The notes below the pieces were generated by a model, which worked only from the letters and a program-made list of their open reading frames with translations, had not been told where the DNA came from and ran no database searches. The position numbers and the translations under genes are program-made. 7,292 nucleotides of DNA from Acidimicrobiia bacterium (GTDB lineage Bacteria > Actinomycetota > Acidimicrobiia > Spongiisociales > ZC4RG35). Position 1 is the first letter of the stretch. Each line of letters begins with the position of its first letter. The stretch spans positions 1 to 7,292 of the forward strand of contig JAOUGY010000189.1 of the NCBI GenBank assembly GCA_029865445.1. Reading direction: 5' to 3'. Of the stretch, positions 1 through 5,029 are shown one piece after another.

Positions 1-482
1 ATGAGCTCTCCCCGACTCACCGGAACGGGTCGTCCCGCTCCGAGGGCGATCAGCGCCAGAAACAGCGCTCCGGCGTTGTTGTTCACCACGAGCGCGGCGT
101 CGGCGCCCGTGAGCGCGCGAAGCAACTCGAGGGCGTACTCGCCTCGCCCGCCCCTCGTCCCGCTGTCGAGACGCATCTCCAGATTGGTGTACCCGACCGA
201 CGCCTCCATTGCCGCCGCTGCGGCTCTCGCGTGGAGTGGGGCCCTGCCGAGGTTGGTGTGAAGGAGGACGCCCGTGGCATTGATCACAGCAGTCGGGGAG
301 CGTTCGGCGAGCCGGGAGGCCGTCTGCTTGGCGATCGTCGATGCGTCTGCTTCCTCGCCTGCGATCAACTGTGACCGTGCCAGGTCGACGGCTGCCCGCG
401 CCACGTCGGCGGCCAGCGCCCGAGGGAGCAGGTCGGCGATCTCACCGATGACGGTGTCTACGGACGGAAGGTCGCGGAGCAT
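1..482 (-). CDS. selA: L-seryl-tRNA(Sec) selenium transferase (selenocysteine synthase), N-terminal part, cut by window edge
   Basis: SelA is the cytoplasmic PLP enzyme that converts Ser-tRNA(Sec) to Sec-tRNA(Sec) using selenophosphate. Reading the minus strand from the ATG at 482 gives 160 uninterrupted codons before the edge. Seen directly: an N-terminal segment beginning MLRDLPSVDTVI, the SelA signature INATGVLLHTNLGRAPL at about residues 68-84, the VVNNNAGALFLAL block at 132-144, and VSRGEL at 155-160, where the family continues with EIGG. These match the E. coli SelA order (INLTGTVLHTNLGR, NNNAAAVLL, VSRGELVEIGG). Roughly two thirds of the protein, including the PLP lysine, lies beyond position 1. 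No clear Shine-Dalgarno precedes the ATG, so a leaderless or near-leaderless start is possible. The gene is divergent from the Nudix gene. Non-Sec SelA-like PLP enzymes exist, but the full signature favours true SelA. selB and selC are not visible here. Confidence 0.93.
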   Translation of the reverse strand, partial: MLRDLPSVDTVIGEIADLLPRALAADVARAAVDLARSQLIAGEEADASTIAKQTASRLAERSPTAVINATGVLLHTNLGRAPLHARAAAAAMEASVGYTNLEMRLDSGTRGGRGEYALELLRALTGADAALVVNNNAGALFLALIALGAGRPVPVSRGEL

Positions 483-512
483 CGGGCGTGAGCCTACCGT
501 TCCGCCGGTATC
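483..512. promoter_or_regulatory. Divergent selA / Nudix start region with back-to-back candidate -10 boxes
   Basis: Only 30 bases separate the selA ATG from the Nudix GTG. On the minus strand TAGGCT (496-491) lies 8 bases before the selA ATG. On the plus strand TACCGT (495-500) lies 12 bases before the GTG at 513. Both fit TANNNT, the usual actinobacterial -10 form, and they overlap by two bases. No clear -35 elements or Shine-Dalgarno sequences accompany them, which would suit leaderless or very short-leader transcripts. TANNNT is a weak motif and may be chance. Confidence 0.3.
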
Positions 513-1169
513 GTGCTCGGGGTGTCAGTCCCGGCAGTGCCCGCATCGTCTGTGATCGTCCTTCGACGGCGGTCGACCTGGGAGATGCTGATGGTGGAGC
601 GACCCGCCTCGGGAGTCTTCGGAGGCATCTGGGCCTTCCCCGGCGGCGCCGTGGACGAGGGTGACAGGCTGTCTCCTGTCGCCGGCGACCCATGGCGGAC
701 GGCGGGCCTGCGAGAGACGGCCGAGGAGGTCGGAATCTTCCTCACGTCGCCCCGATCGGCCCAACCGGCTCTCGGCCCCGATGGTGACGTGTATGCGGCA
801 CTCGCTCGGGAACGGGCGGCCTTCGACGCGGCTCGACTGCGATATCTGGCGTCTTGGATCACTCCGGTCGGGGTGCCTCGACGGTTCGAGGCACGGTTCT
901 ATCTGGCCGAAGTGGACGCCGACGTCGAAGGTGCAGTGGTGACCGACGAGCTCGTGGACATGGCTTGGGCGGAGCCGGCAGAGATTCTCCGGCGGGTGGA
1001 ACACGGTGAATGGGCGATGATCTTCCCGACGGTGTGGCACGTCGAATTGGTGGCCGACTGCCAGGACCCGTTCTCTCTCGAGAAACACCCGATTCGCCAA
1101 CTCGCCGCCCTGTCGGAGCCGTTCGAGATTCTCGATCTCGGTCTTCCGCCCGAGGAGGTCGCTTCGTGA
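513..1169 (+). CDS. Nudix hydrolase with an expanded Nudix box (NUDT7/NUDT19-like)
   Basis: A 218-residue protein that should hydrolyse a nucleoside-diphosphate-linked substrate with a divalent metal. Seen: an N-terminal strand PASSVIVLRR at 10-19, FGGIWAFPGGAVDEGD at 36-51, then RETAEEVGI at 67-75, the catalytic REXXEEXGU half of the Nudix box. Between the first acidic position (D51) and R67 there are 15 residues instead of the canonical 7, so the loop is about 8 longer. That layout, together with FPGG, recalls the NUDT19/NUDT7 branch, some members of which are CoA or acyl-CoA diphosphatases; substrate assignment here is inference. GTG at 513 is taken as start; GTG at 522 is equally possible, and neither has a strong Shine-Dalgarno. 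The stop overlaps the start of the next gene (GTGA), suggesting translational coupling with the MBL-fold hydrolase. Confidence 0.88.
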   Translation: MLGVSVPAVPASSVIVLRRRSTWEMLMVERPASGVFGGIWAFPGGAVDEGDRLSPVAGDPWRTAGLRETAEEVGIFLTSPRSAQPALGPDGDVYAALARERAAFDAARLRYLASWITPVGVPRRFEARFYLAEVDADVEGAVVTDELVDMAWAEPAEILRRVEHGEWAMIFPTVWHVELVADCQDPFSLEKHPIRQLAALSEPFEILDLGLPPEEVAS

Positions 1170-1936
1170 GGATCGACCGGGTCCTCGCTCCGAACCCCGG
1201 CTTGTTCACGGGGCCCGGGACCAACACGTATGTCGTGGGTGACGAAGCCGGCGTGGCGGTCATCGATCCGGGACCGATCGACACCTCGCACGAAGCGGCC
1301 ATCGTCCGCGCCGTCGGAGGTCGGACGGTGACTGGCGTGATCGTCACCCACACCCATCCCGATCACGCCCCACTCGCCAACCCACTTGCGACGGCGCTCG
1401 CCGTCCCCACGTTCGGGTACGACCGGGGCCCCGAGTTCGAACCGGATGTGCGTATCGAGGACGGGACCCGCTGCATGGCGGGCGGGATCGAGATGATCGC
1501 CATCCACACGCCGGGTCACTCCGACGATCACCTCTGTTTCCAGGCGGGAGCGATCCTGTTCACCGGCGACCACATCATGGGCGGCTCCTCGGTGATGGTC
1601 GAACGCCTTCGGCCCTACATGCGGTCACTCGAACGACTCCAGGGGATGGCCTTCGATCGGCTGTATCCCGGTCACGGTCCCGAGATCGAGTCACCCTCGG
1701 AGGTGATCTCGTGGTACCTCGCTCACCGTCGCGAGCGGGAGGCGCAGATCCTCCATGCGGTGGCGGTGGCCCCTCGGACCGTGGAAGAGGTCGTCGAGGT
1801 GGTGTACGCGGACGTGGACGAGTCGCTCCATCCGCTGGCCGCCAGGTCGGTACTGGCACACCTTCAGAAACTGGAGGAGGAGGCGCGGGTCCAGGTCGAA
1901 GGCCGCAGGTGGTCGGTGGTGTCGCCGGCCGGGTGA
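1166..1936 (+). CDS. Metallo-beta-lactamase-fold hydrolase, LACTB2-like
   Basis: A 256-residue cytoplasmic metal-dependent hydrolase. Zinc-binding motifs are complete: HTHPDH (H62, H64, D66, H67), H118 in TPGHS, D135 in FTGDHIMGG, and H170 in YPGHG. The N-terminal GPGTNTYVVG (16-25) and VIDPG (32-36) are typical of the LACTB2 / glyoxalase II-like branch. The last about 70 residues (YLAHRREREAQIL to HPLAARSVLAHLQKLEEEARV) look like the small winged-helix domain of LACTB2-type proteins. LACTB2 itself is an RNA endonuclease in mitochondria; bacterial substrates are mostly unknown, so I assign no reaction. The reading frame is open from 1010, but the start is GTG 1166: GAGGAGG at 1152-1158 sits 7 bases upstream, and the start overlaps the Nudix stop by four bases. 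From memory, mycobacteria encode a similar protein (Rv3677c) beside a RidA-family gene. Confidence 0.9.
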   Translation: MRIDRVLAPNPGLFTGPGTNTYVVGDEAGVAVIDPGPIDTSHEAAIVRAVGGRTVTGVIVTHTHPDHAPLANPLATALAVPTFGYDRGPEFEPDVRIEDGTRCMAGGIEMIAIHTPGHSDDHLCFQAGAILFTGDHIMGGSSVMVERLRPYMRSLERLQGMAFDRLYPGHGPEIESPSEVISWYLAHRREREAQILHAVAVAPRTVEEVVEVVYADVDESLHPLAARSVLAHLQKLEEEARVQVEGRRWSVVSPAG

Positions 1937-1968
1937 CTCGGGCGATGATCCTGCCGAGGGCAGTGGAT

Positions 1969-2022
1969 GCGTTCGCTCCGAACGCGGCACGAGGACCTGC
2001 GGGGGAAGCCAGGTCCTCGTGC
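1969..2022 (+). terminator. Tandem perfect hairpins after the MBL-fold gene, possible terminator
   Basis: GCGTTCG (1969-1975) pairs with CGAACGC (1979-1985) around a 3-base loop. One base later GCACGAGGACCT (1987-1998) pairs perfectly over 12 bp with AGGTCCTCGTGC (2011-2022) around a 12-base loop. A weaker stem CTGCC/GGCAG lies at 1951-1963. The pair begins 33 bases after the MBL stop. No T run follows, so if it terminates transcription it does so as a U-less actinobacterial-type terminator. It could instead be part of a structured RNA. Confidence 0.4.
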
Positions 2023-2087
2023 AATCCGGGGCCCGTAAGGGGGAATGTCCGGTACCCCGAAGCCTCCCGGCCATGTGAGGCGGGTCG

Positions 2088-2146
2088 AGCCGTCCGTTCC
2101 GGTCGGCTGCATTCCTGAGCGGTACCGGGGCCGGGATCCGGTCCGC
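2088..2146. other. Two further adjacent hairpins in the non-coding stretch
   Basis: AGCCG (2088-2092) pairs with CGGCT (2104-2108), and after a T-T mismatch CC (2094-2095) pairs with GG (2101-2102). Then GCGG-T-ACCGG (2119-2128) pairs with CCGGTCCGC (2138-2146), nine pairs with one bulged T. With the stems upstream this makes an almost continuous run of helices over about 200 bases. Confidence 0.45.
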
Positions 2147-2185
2147 CTTCGCCTGAGCACGTTCCCCACCATGATCCTTCACGCG

Positions 2186-2328
2186 GGGTGGTCGGCGCCA
2201 GTGTCTTTAACGTTCGCACGAAAGGACTAGTCACCGAGGAAACGGGCTGAAGGTGTTGAGTGACGTCGGCTTTCTGCGGACCGCAGCCTCGCTGAGCGAC
2301 GTCTGTGGCCCAGGGTGGTCGGCGTCAG
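2186..2328 (+). repeat. Imperfect direct repeat pair enclosing a two-tier stem
   Basis: GGGTGGTCGGCGCCAG at 2186-2201 recurs as GGGTGGTCGGCGTCAG at 2313-2328 (15 of 16 identical). Between them, TGAGTGACGTC (2257-2267) recurs as TGAGCGACGTC (2293-2303). GACGTCG (2262-2268) can pair with CGACGTC (2297-2303), and inside it CTGCG (2274-2278) pairs with CGCAG (2282-2286). The block lies upstream of the RDD gene and could be regulatory, but no factor is recognisable. Confidence 0.45.
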
Positions 2329-2426
2329 ACCGTTCCGAAACGTGAGTGGGAAACAGAAAAGCAGCCGGAAATCCGCCATCGCCGGCCCGCGGCAGTTTGA
2401 ATACGCCGCGACGAAGGGAGAAAACG

Positions 2427-2876
2427 GTGGCAGAGCCGATGCAGGCCGGGATGTCGCAGTGGGGTCCACTGGCATCTTGGGGAGACAGGGTGATCGCTGC
2501 GTTGCTGGACCGGGTACCCGGTTTCGTTCTCGCGGCGATCGGAGCGAGAGCAGGTGCGTTGGGGACGTTGTTCTCGCTCGCCGGTACGGCCTACTTCTTC
2601 TACGTCGCGTACATGGAAGGGGAACGGGGAGCGGGACCGGGCAAACGCCTGACCGGTCTCAAGATCGTCAAGGCCGCCGACGGTCAGGTTCTGGGCGGCG
2701 GGATGGGAATCGTTCGTCAGATCGCCCACTTCGTAGATGCCATCATCTGTCTGATCGGCTACCTGTTCCCGCTGTGGGATCCCCAGCGTCAGACGATCGC
2801 GGACAAACTGCTCGGAACCGTCGTTCTCATGGACCAGCCGAAGGAAGAGTTCTCGGCGGAGCTGTTCAAGCTCTGA
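2427..2876 (+). CDS. RDD-family small membrane protein
   Basis: A 149-residue integral membrane protein of the RDD family, whose biochemical role is generally unknown (some members are linked to transport or ion homeostasis). Family hallmarks seen: ASWGDRVIAALLD at 16-28 with the conserved Arg, GAGPGKRLTGLKIV at 68-81, IVRQIAHFVDAI at 95-106 with the first conserved Asp, and RQTIADKLLGTVVL at 121-134 with the second. Hydrophobic stretches lie at about 32-62 and 102-117. The frame is open back to 2346, but GTG 2427 is preferred because GAAGGGAG (2413-2420) is six bases upstream and the family motif begins soon after. The first fifteen residues are Met/Gln-rich and not family-specific. The gene stands alone and converges on mrp with only 9 bases between stops. 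Confidence 0.85.
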   Translation: MAEPMQAGMSQWGPLASWGDRVIAALLDRVPGFVLAAIGARAGALGTLFSLAGTAYFFYVAYMEGERGAGPGKRLTGLKIVKAADGQVLGGGMGIVRQIAHFVDAIICLIGYLFPLWDPQRQTIADKLLGTVVLMDQPKEEFSAELFKL

Positions 2877-2900
2877 GCTTTGGCCTCAGGCCGGCTGCTC
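2875..2900. terminator. Weak bidirectional hairpin between RDD and mrp stops
   Basis: GGCC (2882-2885) and GGCC (2889-2892) flank the mrp stop codon, and outer GAGC (2875-2878) can pair with GCTC (2897-2900). The stem is short, interrupted and lacks a T tract. It is noted because the convergent genes leave no other room for a terminator. Confidence 0.2.
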
Positions 2901-4031
2901 CATCGCCTCGAGGGCTTCCACCAGCTTGGCGATGCGGCCGGTGCACGTCTCGTCTTCGGCGGGAGGAACCAGACCAACGATCTGCGCCGCGATCGAGGAG
3001 AACTCGATCGCGGCGGGGTTGTTCGGGTCGGAGGCGACGATCGGTGTCCCGGTGTCCCCGCCCATCACCACTGCGGCGTCGAGGGGGACACGGCCGATCA
3101 GAGGCACGTTGAGTCTTTCGGAGAGTTCCAGCCCGCCGCCTGCGCCAAACAGTTCGTACGTCTCGCCGTGGTCGCAGGTGAACCCGGCCATGTTCTCGAT
3201 GACACCGACGATCGGCATGAACGAGCGCCGAGCCATGTCTGCCACCCGCACCGCCACCTTCTGGGCTGCTTTTTGGGGTGTGGTCACCACCACCATCTCG
3301 GCCTGAGGCAAGAGTCTGGCCAGCGCCATCTGCACGTCGCCGGTGCCCGGTGGCATGTCGATCACGAGGTATCCCAGGTCACCCCAGGCCACCTGTGTGA
3401 GGAACTGCTCGAGCGCCTTCGACAGCATCAGACCCCGCCACATGAGAGCGGTCTCCTCTGATTCGATGATGAGTCCGGTGGACACCATCTCGATCCCGTG
3501 GGGGCGGGCGGGAACGATGAGTTTGGTGTCGTCGTCGGCTTCCAGGCGGTCTGAACTTCCGAGCATGCGTGGTACGGAAAACCCCCAGATGTCGGCGTCC
3601 AGGAGCCCTACCGAGAAGCCCATGTGCGAAAGCGCCAGGGCGAGGTTGACGCTCACCGAGGACTTTCCGACGCCCCCCTTGCCGGAGCTGACGGCTATGA
3701 CGCGGGTCGTCGGGTGGATGCGAGTGGGTGCTGCGGTGTCTCGCGCCTTGCGTCGTGCCACCGACATCAGATCGGCGCGTTGCGCCTTGGTCATGGCAGT
3801 CGTGTGCACCGTCACGTTGTCGACGCCCGGCAAGCCTCGGACCTTTCGGACCGTGTCGCCCTCGATCTGGCCGCGCATCGGGCACTCCGCGATCGTCAAT
3901 GCGATGCCCACTGTGACGTGGCTTGCTTCGACCTCCACGGAGGTGACCATGCCGAGTTCGACGATGTTGCCACCGAGTTCTGGATCGACCACCCGCTTGA
4001 GCGCTTCATAGACCTGTTCGACAGTTGTCAT
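2886..4031 (-). CDS. mrp: Mrp/ApbC-family Fe-S cluster carrier P-loop ATPase
   Basis: A 381-residue cytosolic protein of the Mrp/NBP35 family, which carries and delivers Fe-S clusters using ATP. Order of domains: an N-terminal MIP18/DUF59 domain at about 1-80 (MTTVEQVYEALKRVVDPEL start, Cys50 in AECPMRG), a linker, then a MinD-like ATPase with deviant Walker A SSGKGGVGKSS at 115-125, LLDADIWGFSVPR at 143-155, and VIDMPPGTGD at 223-232. The cluster-bridging C-terminal CxxC is degenerate: FTCDHGETYELFG keeps Cys286 but has Gly at 289. ATG 4031 is chosen because it begins like other Mrp proteins; GTG 4037, two codons upstream, is also possible. No Shine-Dalgarno is visible, and TACGCT (4045-4040) eight bases before the ATG would suit a leaderless mRNA. 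It is divergent from an A-type Fe-S carrier, a coherent partner. Confidence 0.95.
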   Translation of the reverse strand: MTTVEQVYEALKRVVDPELGGNIVELGMVTSVEVEASHVTVGIALTIAECPMRGQIEGDTVRKVRGLPGVDNVTVHTTAMTKAQRADLMSVARRKARDTAAPTRIHPTTRVIAVSSGKGGVGKSSVSVNLALALSHMGFSVGLLDADIWGFSVPRMLGSSDRLEADDDTKLIVPARPHGIEMVSTGLIIESEETALMWRGLMLSKALEQFLTQVAWGDLGYLVIDMPPGTGDVQMALARLLPQAEMVVVTTPQKAAQKVAVRVADMARRSFMPIVGVIENMAGFTCDHGETYELFGAGGGLELSERLNVPLIGRVPLDAAVVMGGDTGTPIVASDPNNPAAIEFSSIAAQIVGLVPPAEDETCTGRIAKLVEALEAMEQPA

Positions 4032-4044
4032 CTGCACCCAGCGT

Positions 4045-4072
4045 AATTTCCACTATCGCCGTAGTGGGAATT
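4045..4072. promoter_or_regulatory. 28-bp near-perfect palindrome, likely operator for mrp and the A-type carrier gene
   Basis: AATTTCCACTA (4045-4055) and TAGTGGGAATT (4062-4072) are reverse complements at 10 of 11 positions, separated by six bases (TCGCCG). The only mismatch is T4049 against G4068. It lies in the 90-bp gap between two divergent Fe-S genes, directly beside the candidate mrp -10 box TACGCT (4045-4040) and upstream of the carrier-gene -10. Size and symmetry suit a dimeric repressor or sensor. Regulators such as SufR, the Rrf2 family (IscR) or the MerR family are candidates; I cannot match a known consensus exactly. Confidence 0.6.
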
Positions 4073-4105
4073 GTCTACGGCTCGAATGCCACTACGATGT
4101 AGCGG
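4071..4105 (+). promoter_or_regulatory. Candidate promoter of the A-type carrier gene, overlapped by a second half-site pair
   Basis: TTGTCT (4071-4076) and TACGAT (4093-4098) are spaced by 16 bases, resembling a housekeeping-sigma promoter, which would start transcription near 4105, about 17 bases before the ATG. The -10 lies inside CCACTACGATGTAGCGG (4089-4105), an imperfect palindrome (6 of 7 arm positions) whose left half repeats the CCACTA hexamer of the upstream 28-bp palindrome. A protein bound there would block this promoter. Confidence 0.45.
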
Positions 4106-4121
4106 AGCGACGAGGACCCAG

Positions 4122-4484
4122 ATGACACAGATCCTTTCGATCAAATCGAACAAGCCCCCGAAGGCGATCACACTCACCGACACGGCGATCGTGAAAGTGC
4201 GCGAGTTGATCGATTCCGAAGGCGACCCGAACCTGGCGCTGCGTATGGCCGTACGGCCGGGCGGTTGCTCCGGCTTCTCGTATGAGATGTTCTTCGACTC
4301 CGATGTCGAGGACGGCGACGTCGTCGAGGACTTCGGAGGTGTACGAGTGGTTGTCGACCCGCAGTCGGTCGAGCGTCTCCGCGGCTCAACCCTTGACTAC
4401 AAGGATGGGCTGATGGGAGCGGGGTTTGCCATCGAGAACCCCAACGTCACCCGTTCGTGCGGTTGCGGCAACAGTTTCTCCTGA
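4122..4484 (+). CDS. erpA: A-type Fe-S cluster carrier / insertion protein (ErpA/IscA/HesB family)
   Basis: A 120-residue protein that receives nascent Fe-S clusters from a scaffold and delivers them to apo-enzymes. The three ligand cysteines are present: Cys49 in RPGGCSGFSYEM, and Cys113 and Cys115 in the C-terminal SCGCGNSFS. ITLTDTAIVKVRELI at 16-30 is the usual start of the domain, and the length fits the family (about 105-125). The SCGCGNSFS ending resembles ErpA more than IscA, but this is a weak criterion. The reading frame is open from 4071, but ATG 4122 is preferred, with GAGGA (4112-4116) five bases upstream; the longer version would run through the promoter. It is divergent from mrp, with shared palindromic sites, and is followed by a strong terminator, so probably monocistronic. 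Confidence 0.93.
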   Translation: MTQILSIKSNKPPKAITLTDTAIVKVRELIDSEGDPNLALRMAVRPGGCSGFSYEMFFDSDVEDGDVVEDFGGVRVVVDPQSVERLRGSTLDYKDGLMGAGFAIENPNVTRSCGCGNSFS

Positions 4485-4499
4485 CAACCAGAGATATTC

Positions 4500-4531
4500 A
4501 CGAAGGCGGCCCCTCACGGGGCCGCCTTCGT
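4500..4531 (+). terminator. Strong hairpin terminator after the A-type carrier gene
   Basis: CGAAGGCGGCCCC (4501-4513) pairs perfectly with GGGGCCGCCTTCG (4518-4530) around a TCAC loop, and A4500-T4531 adds a fourteenth pair. It begins 16 bases after the stop codon. TCGTTTCCC follows, a short broken T tract. This separates the Fe-S gene from the ridA unit. Confidence 0.82.
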
Positions 4532-4631
4532 CGTTTCCCAGCCGACCAGCGGCCCGGGTCACAGGTTGGCGGCGGTGTCGTTCGGATCTGCCACAACTAG
4601 TGTCCGATCAAAGCCAACAGGAGTCTGACTC

Positions 4632-5012
4632 ATGCCCAAGCGCGTGCCCGATCTCGCATCCGCCCCGAAACCCATCGCCCCCTACTCCATCGCCACCGAA
4701 GCGGCGGGGCTGGTTTTCATATCGGGTCAGGTTGCAATCGACCCGGCGGGCGGGCCCACCCCGGACGATGTGGTTGACCAGACCCGCCTGGTGATGGACA
4801 ACATCGGTCGGATCCTCGGCGACCTGGGTCTCGGCTATCCGGACATCGTGAAGACGACCATCTTTCTGAAGGACATGGACGATTACGGGGCTGTCAACGG
4901 TGAGTACGGCTCGTACTTCACCGACGAGCCGCCCGCTCGGTCGGCGATTCAGGCCGCCGCCCTCCCGAAACCGGAGTTCCTGGTCGAGATCGAAACCATC
5001 GCGGCTCGCTGA
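4632..5012 (+). CDS. ridA: RidA (YjgF/YER057c/UK114) family protein, probable enamine/imine deaminase
   Basis: A 126-residue protein matching the usual length of this trimeric cytosolic family, whose RidA branch hydrolyses reactive 2-aminoacrylate-type enamine/imine intermediates released by PLP enzymes. Seen: APYSIATEAAGLVFISGQVAID at about 16-37 in two family blocks (APYS and the FISGQ strand), KTTIFLKDMDDYGAVNGEY at 74-92, and PPARSAIQAAALPKP (100-114) followed by VEIETIA (118-124). Arg103 aligns with the substrate-binding Arg105 of E. coli RidA, and Glu119 or Glu121 with its conserved glutamate, supporting the deaminase branch. ATG 4632 has AGGAG (4619-4623) eight bases upstream. The next gene starts 17 bases after the stop, so the two are probably cotranscribed. 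Other Rid subfamilies with different substrates cannot be excluded. Confidence 0.92.
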   Translation: MPKRVPDLASAPKPIAPYSIATEAAGLVFISGQVAIDPAGGPTPDDVVDQTRLVMDNIGRILGDLGLGYPDIVKTTIFLKDMDDYGAVNGEYGSYFTDEPPARSAIQAAALPKPEFLVEIETIAAR

Positions 5013-5029
5013 CGTCGGAGAGGACAATC

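Larger units (their letters stand above)
1937..2426. other. 490-bp non-coding stretch rich in hairpins and short repeats
   Basis: No convincing protein is encoded on either strand: the open frames here give Arg/Pro/Ser-rich low-complexity translations without recognisable motifs. The left half (1951-2146) is packed with predicted stems at 1951-1963, 1969-1985, 1987-2022, 2062-2081, 2088-2108 and 2119-2146. The right half has a two-tier stem at 2262-2303 and two imperfect copies of a 16-base element at 2186-2201 and 2313-2328. It may contain the terminator of the Nudix-MBL unit, the promoter and leader of the RDD gene, and possibly a small structured RNA. I could not match it to RNase P RNA, tmRNA, SRP RNA or a riboswitch class. 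Confidence 0.6.

Noticed and set aside
1..261. Plus-strand open frame at the left edge
   Set aside because: It is antisense to clear SelA homology on the minus strand and gives an Arg/Ser/Pro-rich translation.
1425..1445. GTTCGAACC-like tRNA T-loop motif
   Set aside because: It lies inside the MBL-fold coding sequence and no cloverleaf can be formed around it.
899..1573. Long minus-strand open frames across the Nudix and MBL genes
   Set aside because: They mirror the high-GC codon bias of the opposite-strand genes and lack any recognisable motif.
1980..2150. Possible cobalamin riboswitch (GGGGGAAGCC, GCAATCCGG and GGCCATGTGAGGCGGG recall parts of its core)
   Set aside because: The conserved GCCACTG B12 box and the expected order of elements are absent, and the downstream RDD gene is not a cobalamin-related target.
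1937..2426. RNase P RNA, tmRNA or SRP RNA in the large gap
   Set aside because: GAGGAAAGTCCG and the P4 3' strand of RNase P, the tmRNA tag and ends, and the SRP GGAAGCAGC-type apical loop were not found. CAGAAAA near 2354 is only a superficial resemblance.
1864..2475. Small proteins proposed in the gap (2045-2230 plus; 1864-2172 and 2227-2475 minus)
   Set aside because: No supporting ribosome site or motif; the compositions are typical of non-coding GC-rich DNA and the frames run across hairpins.
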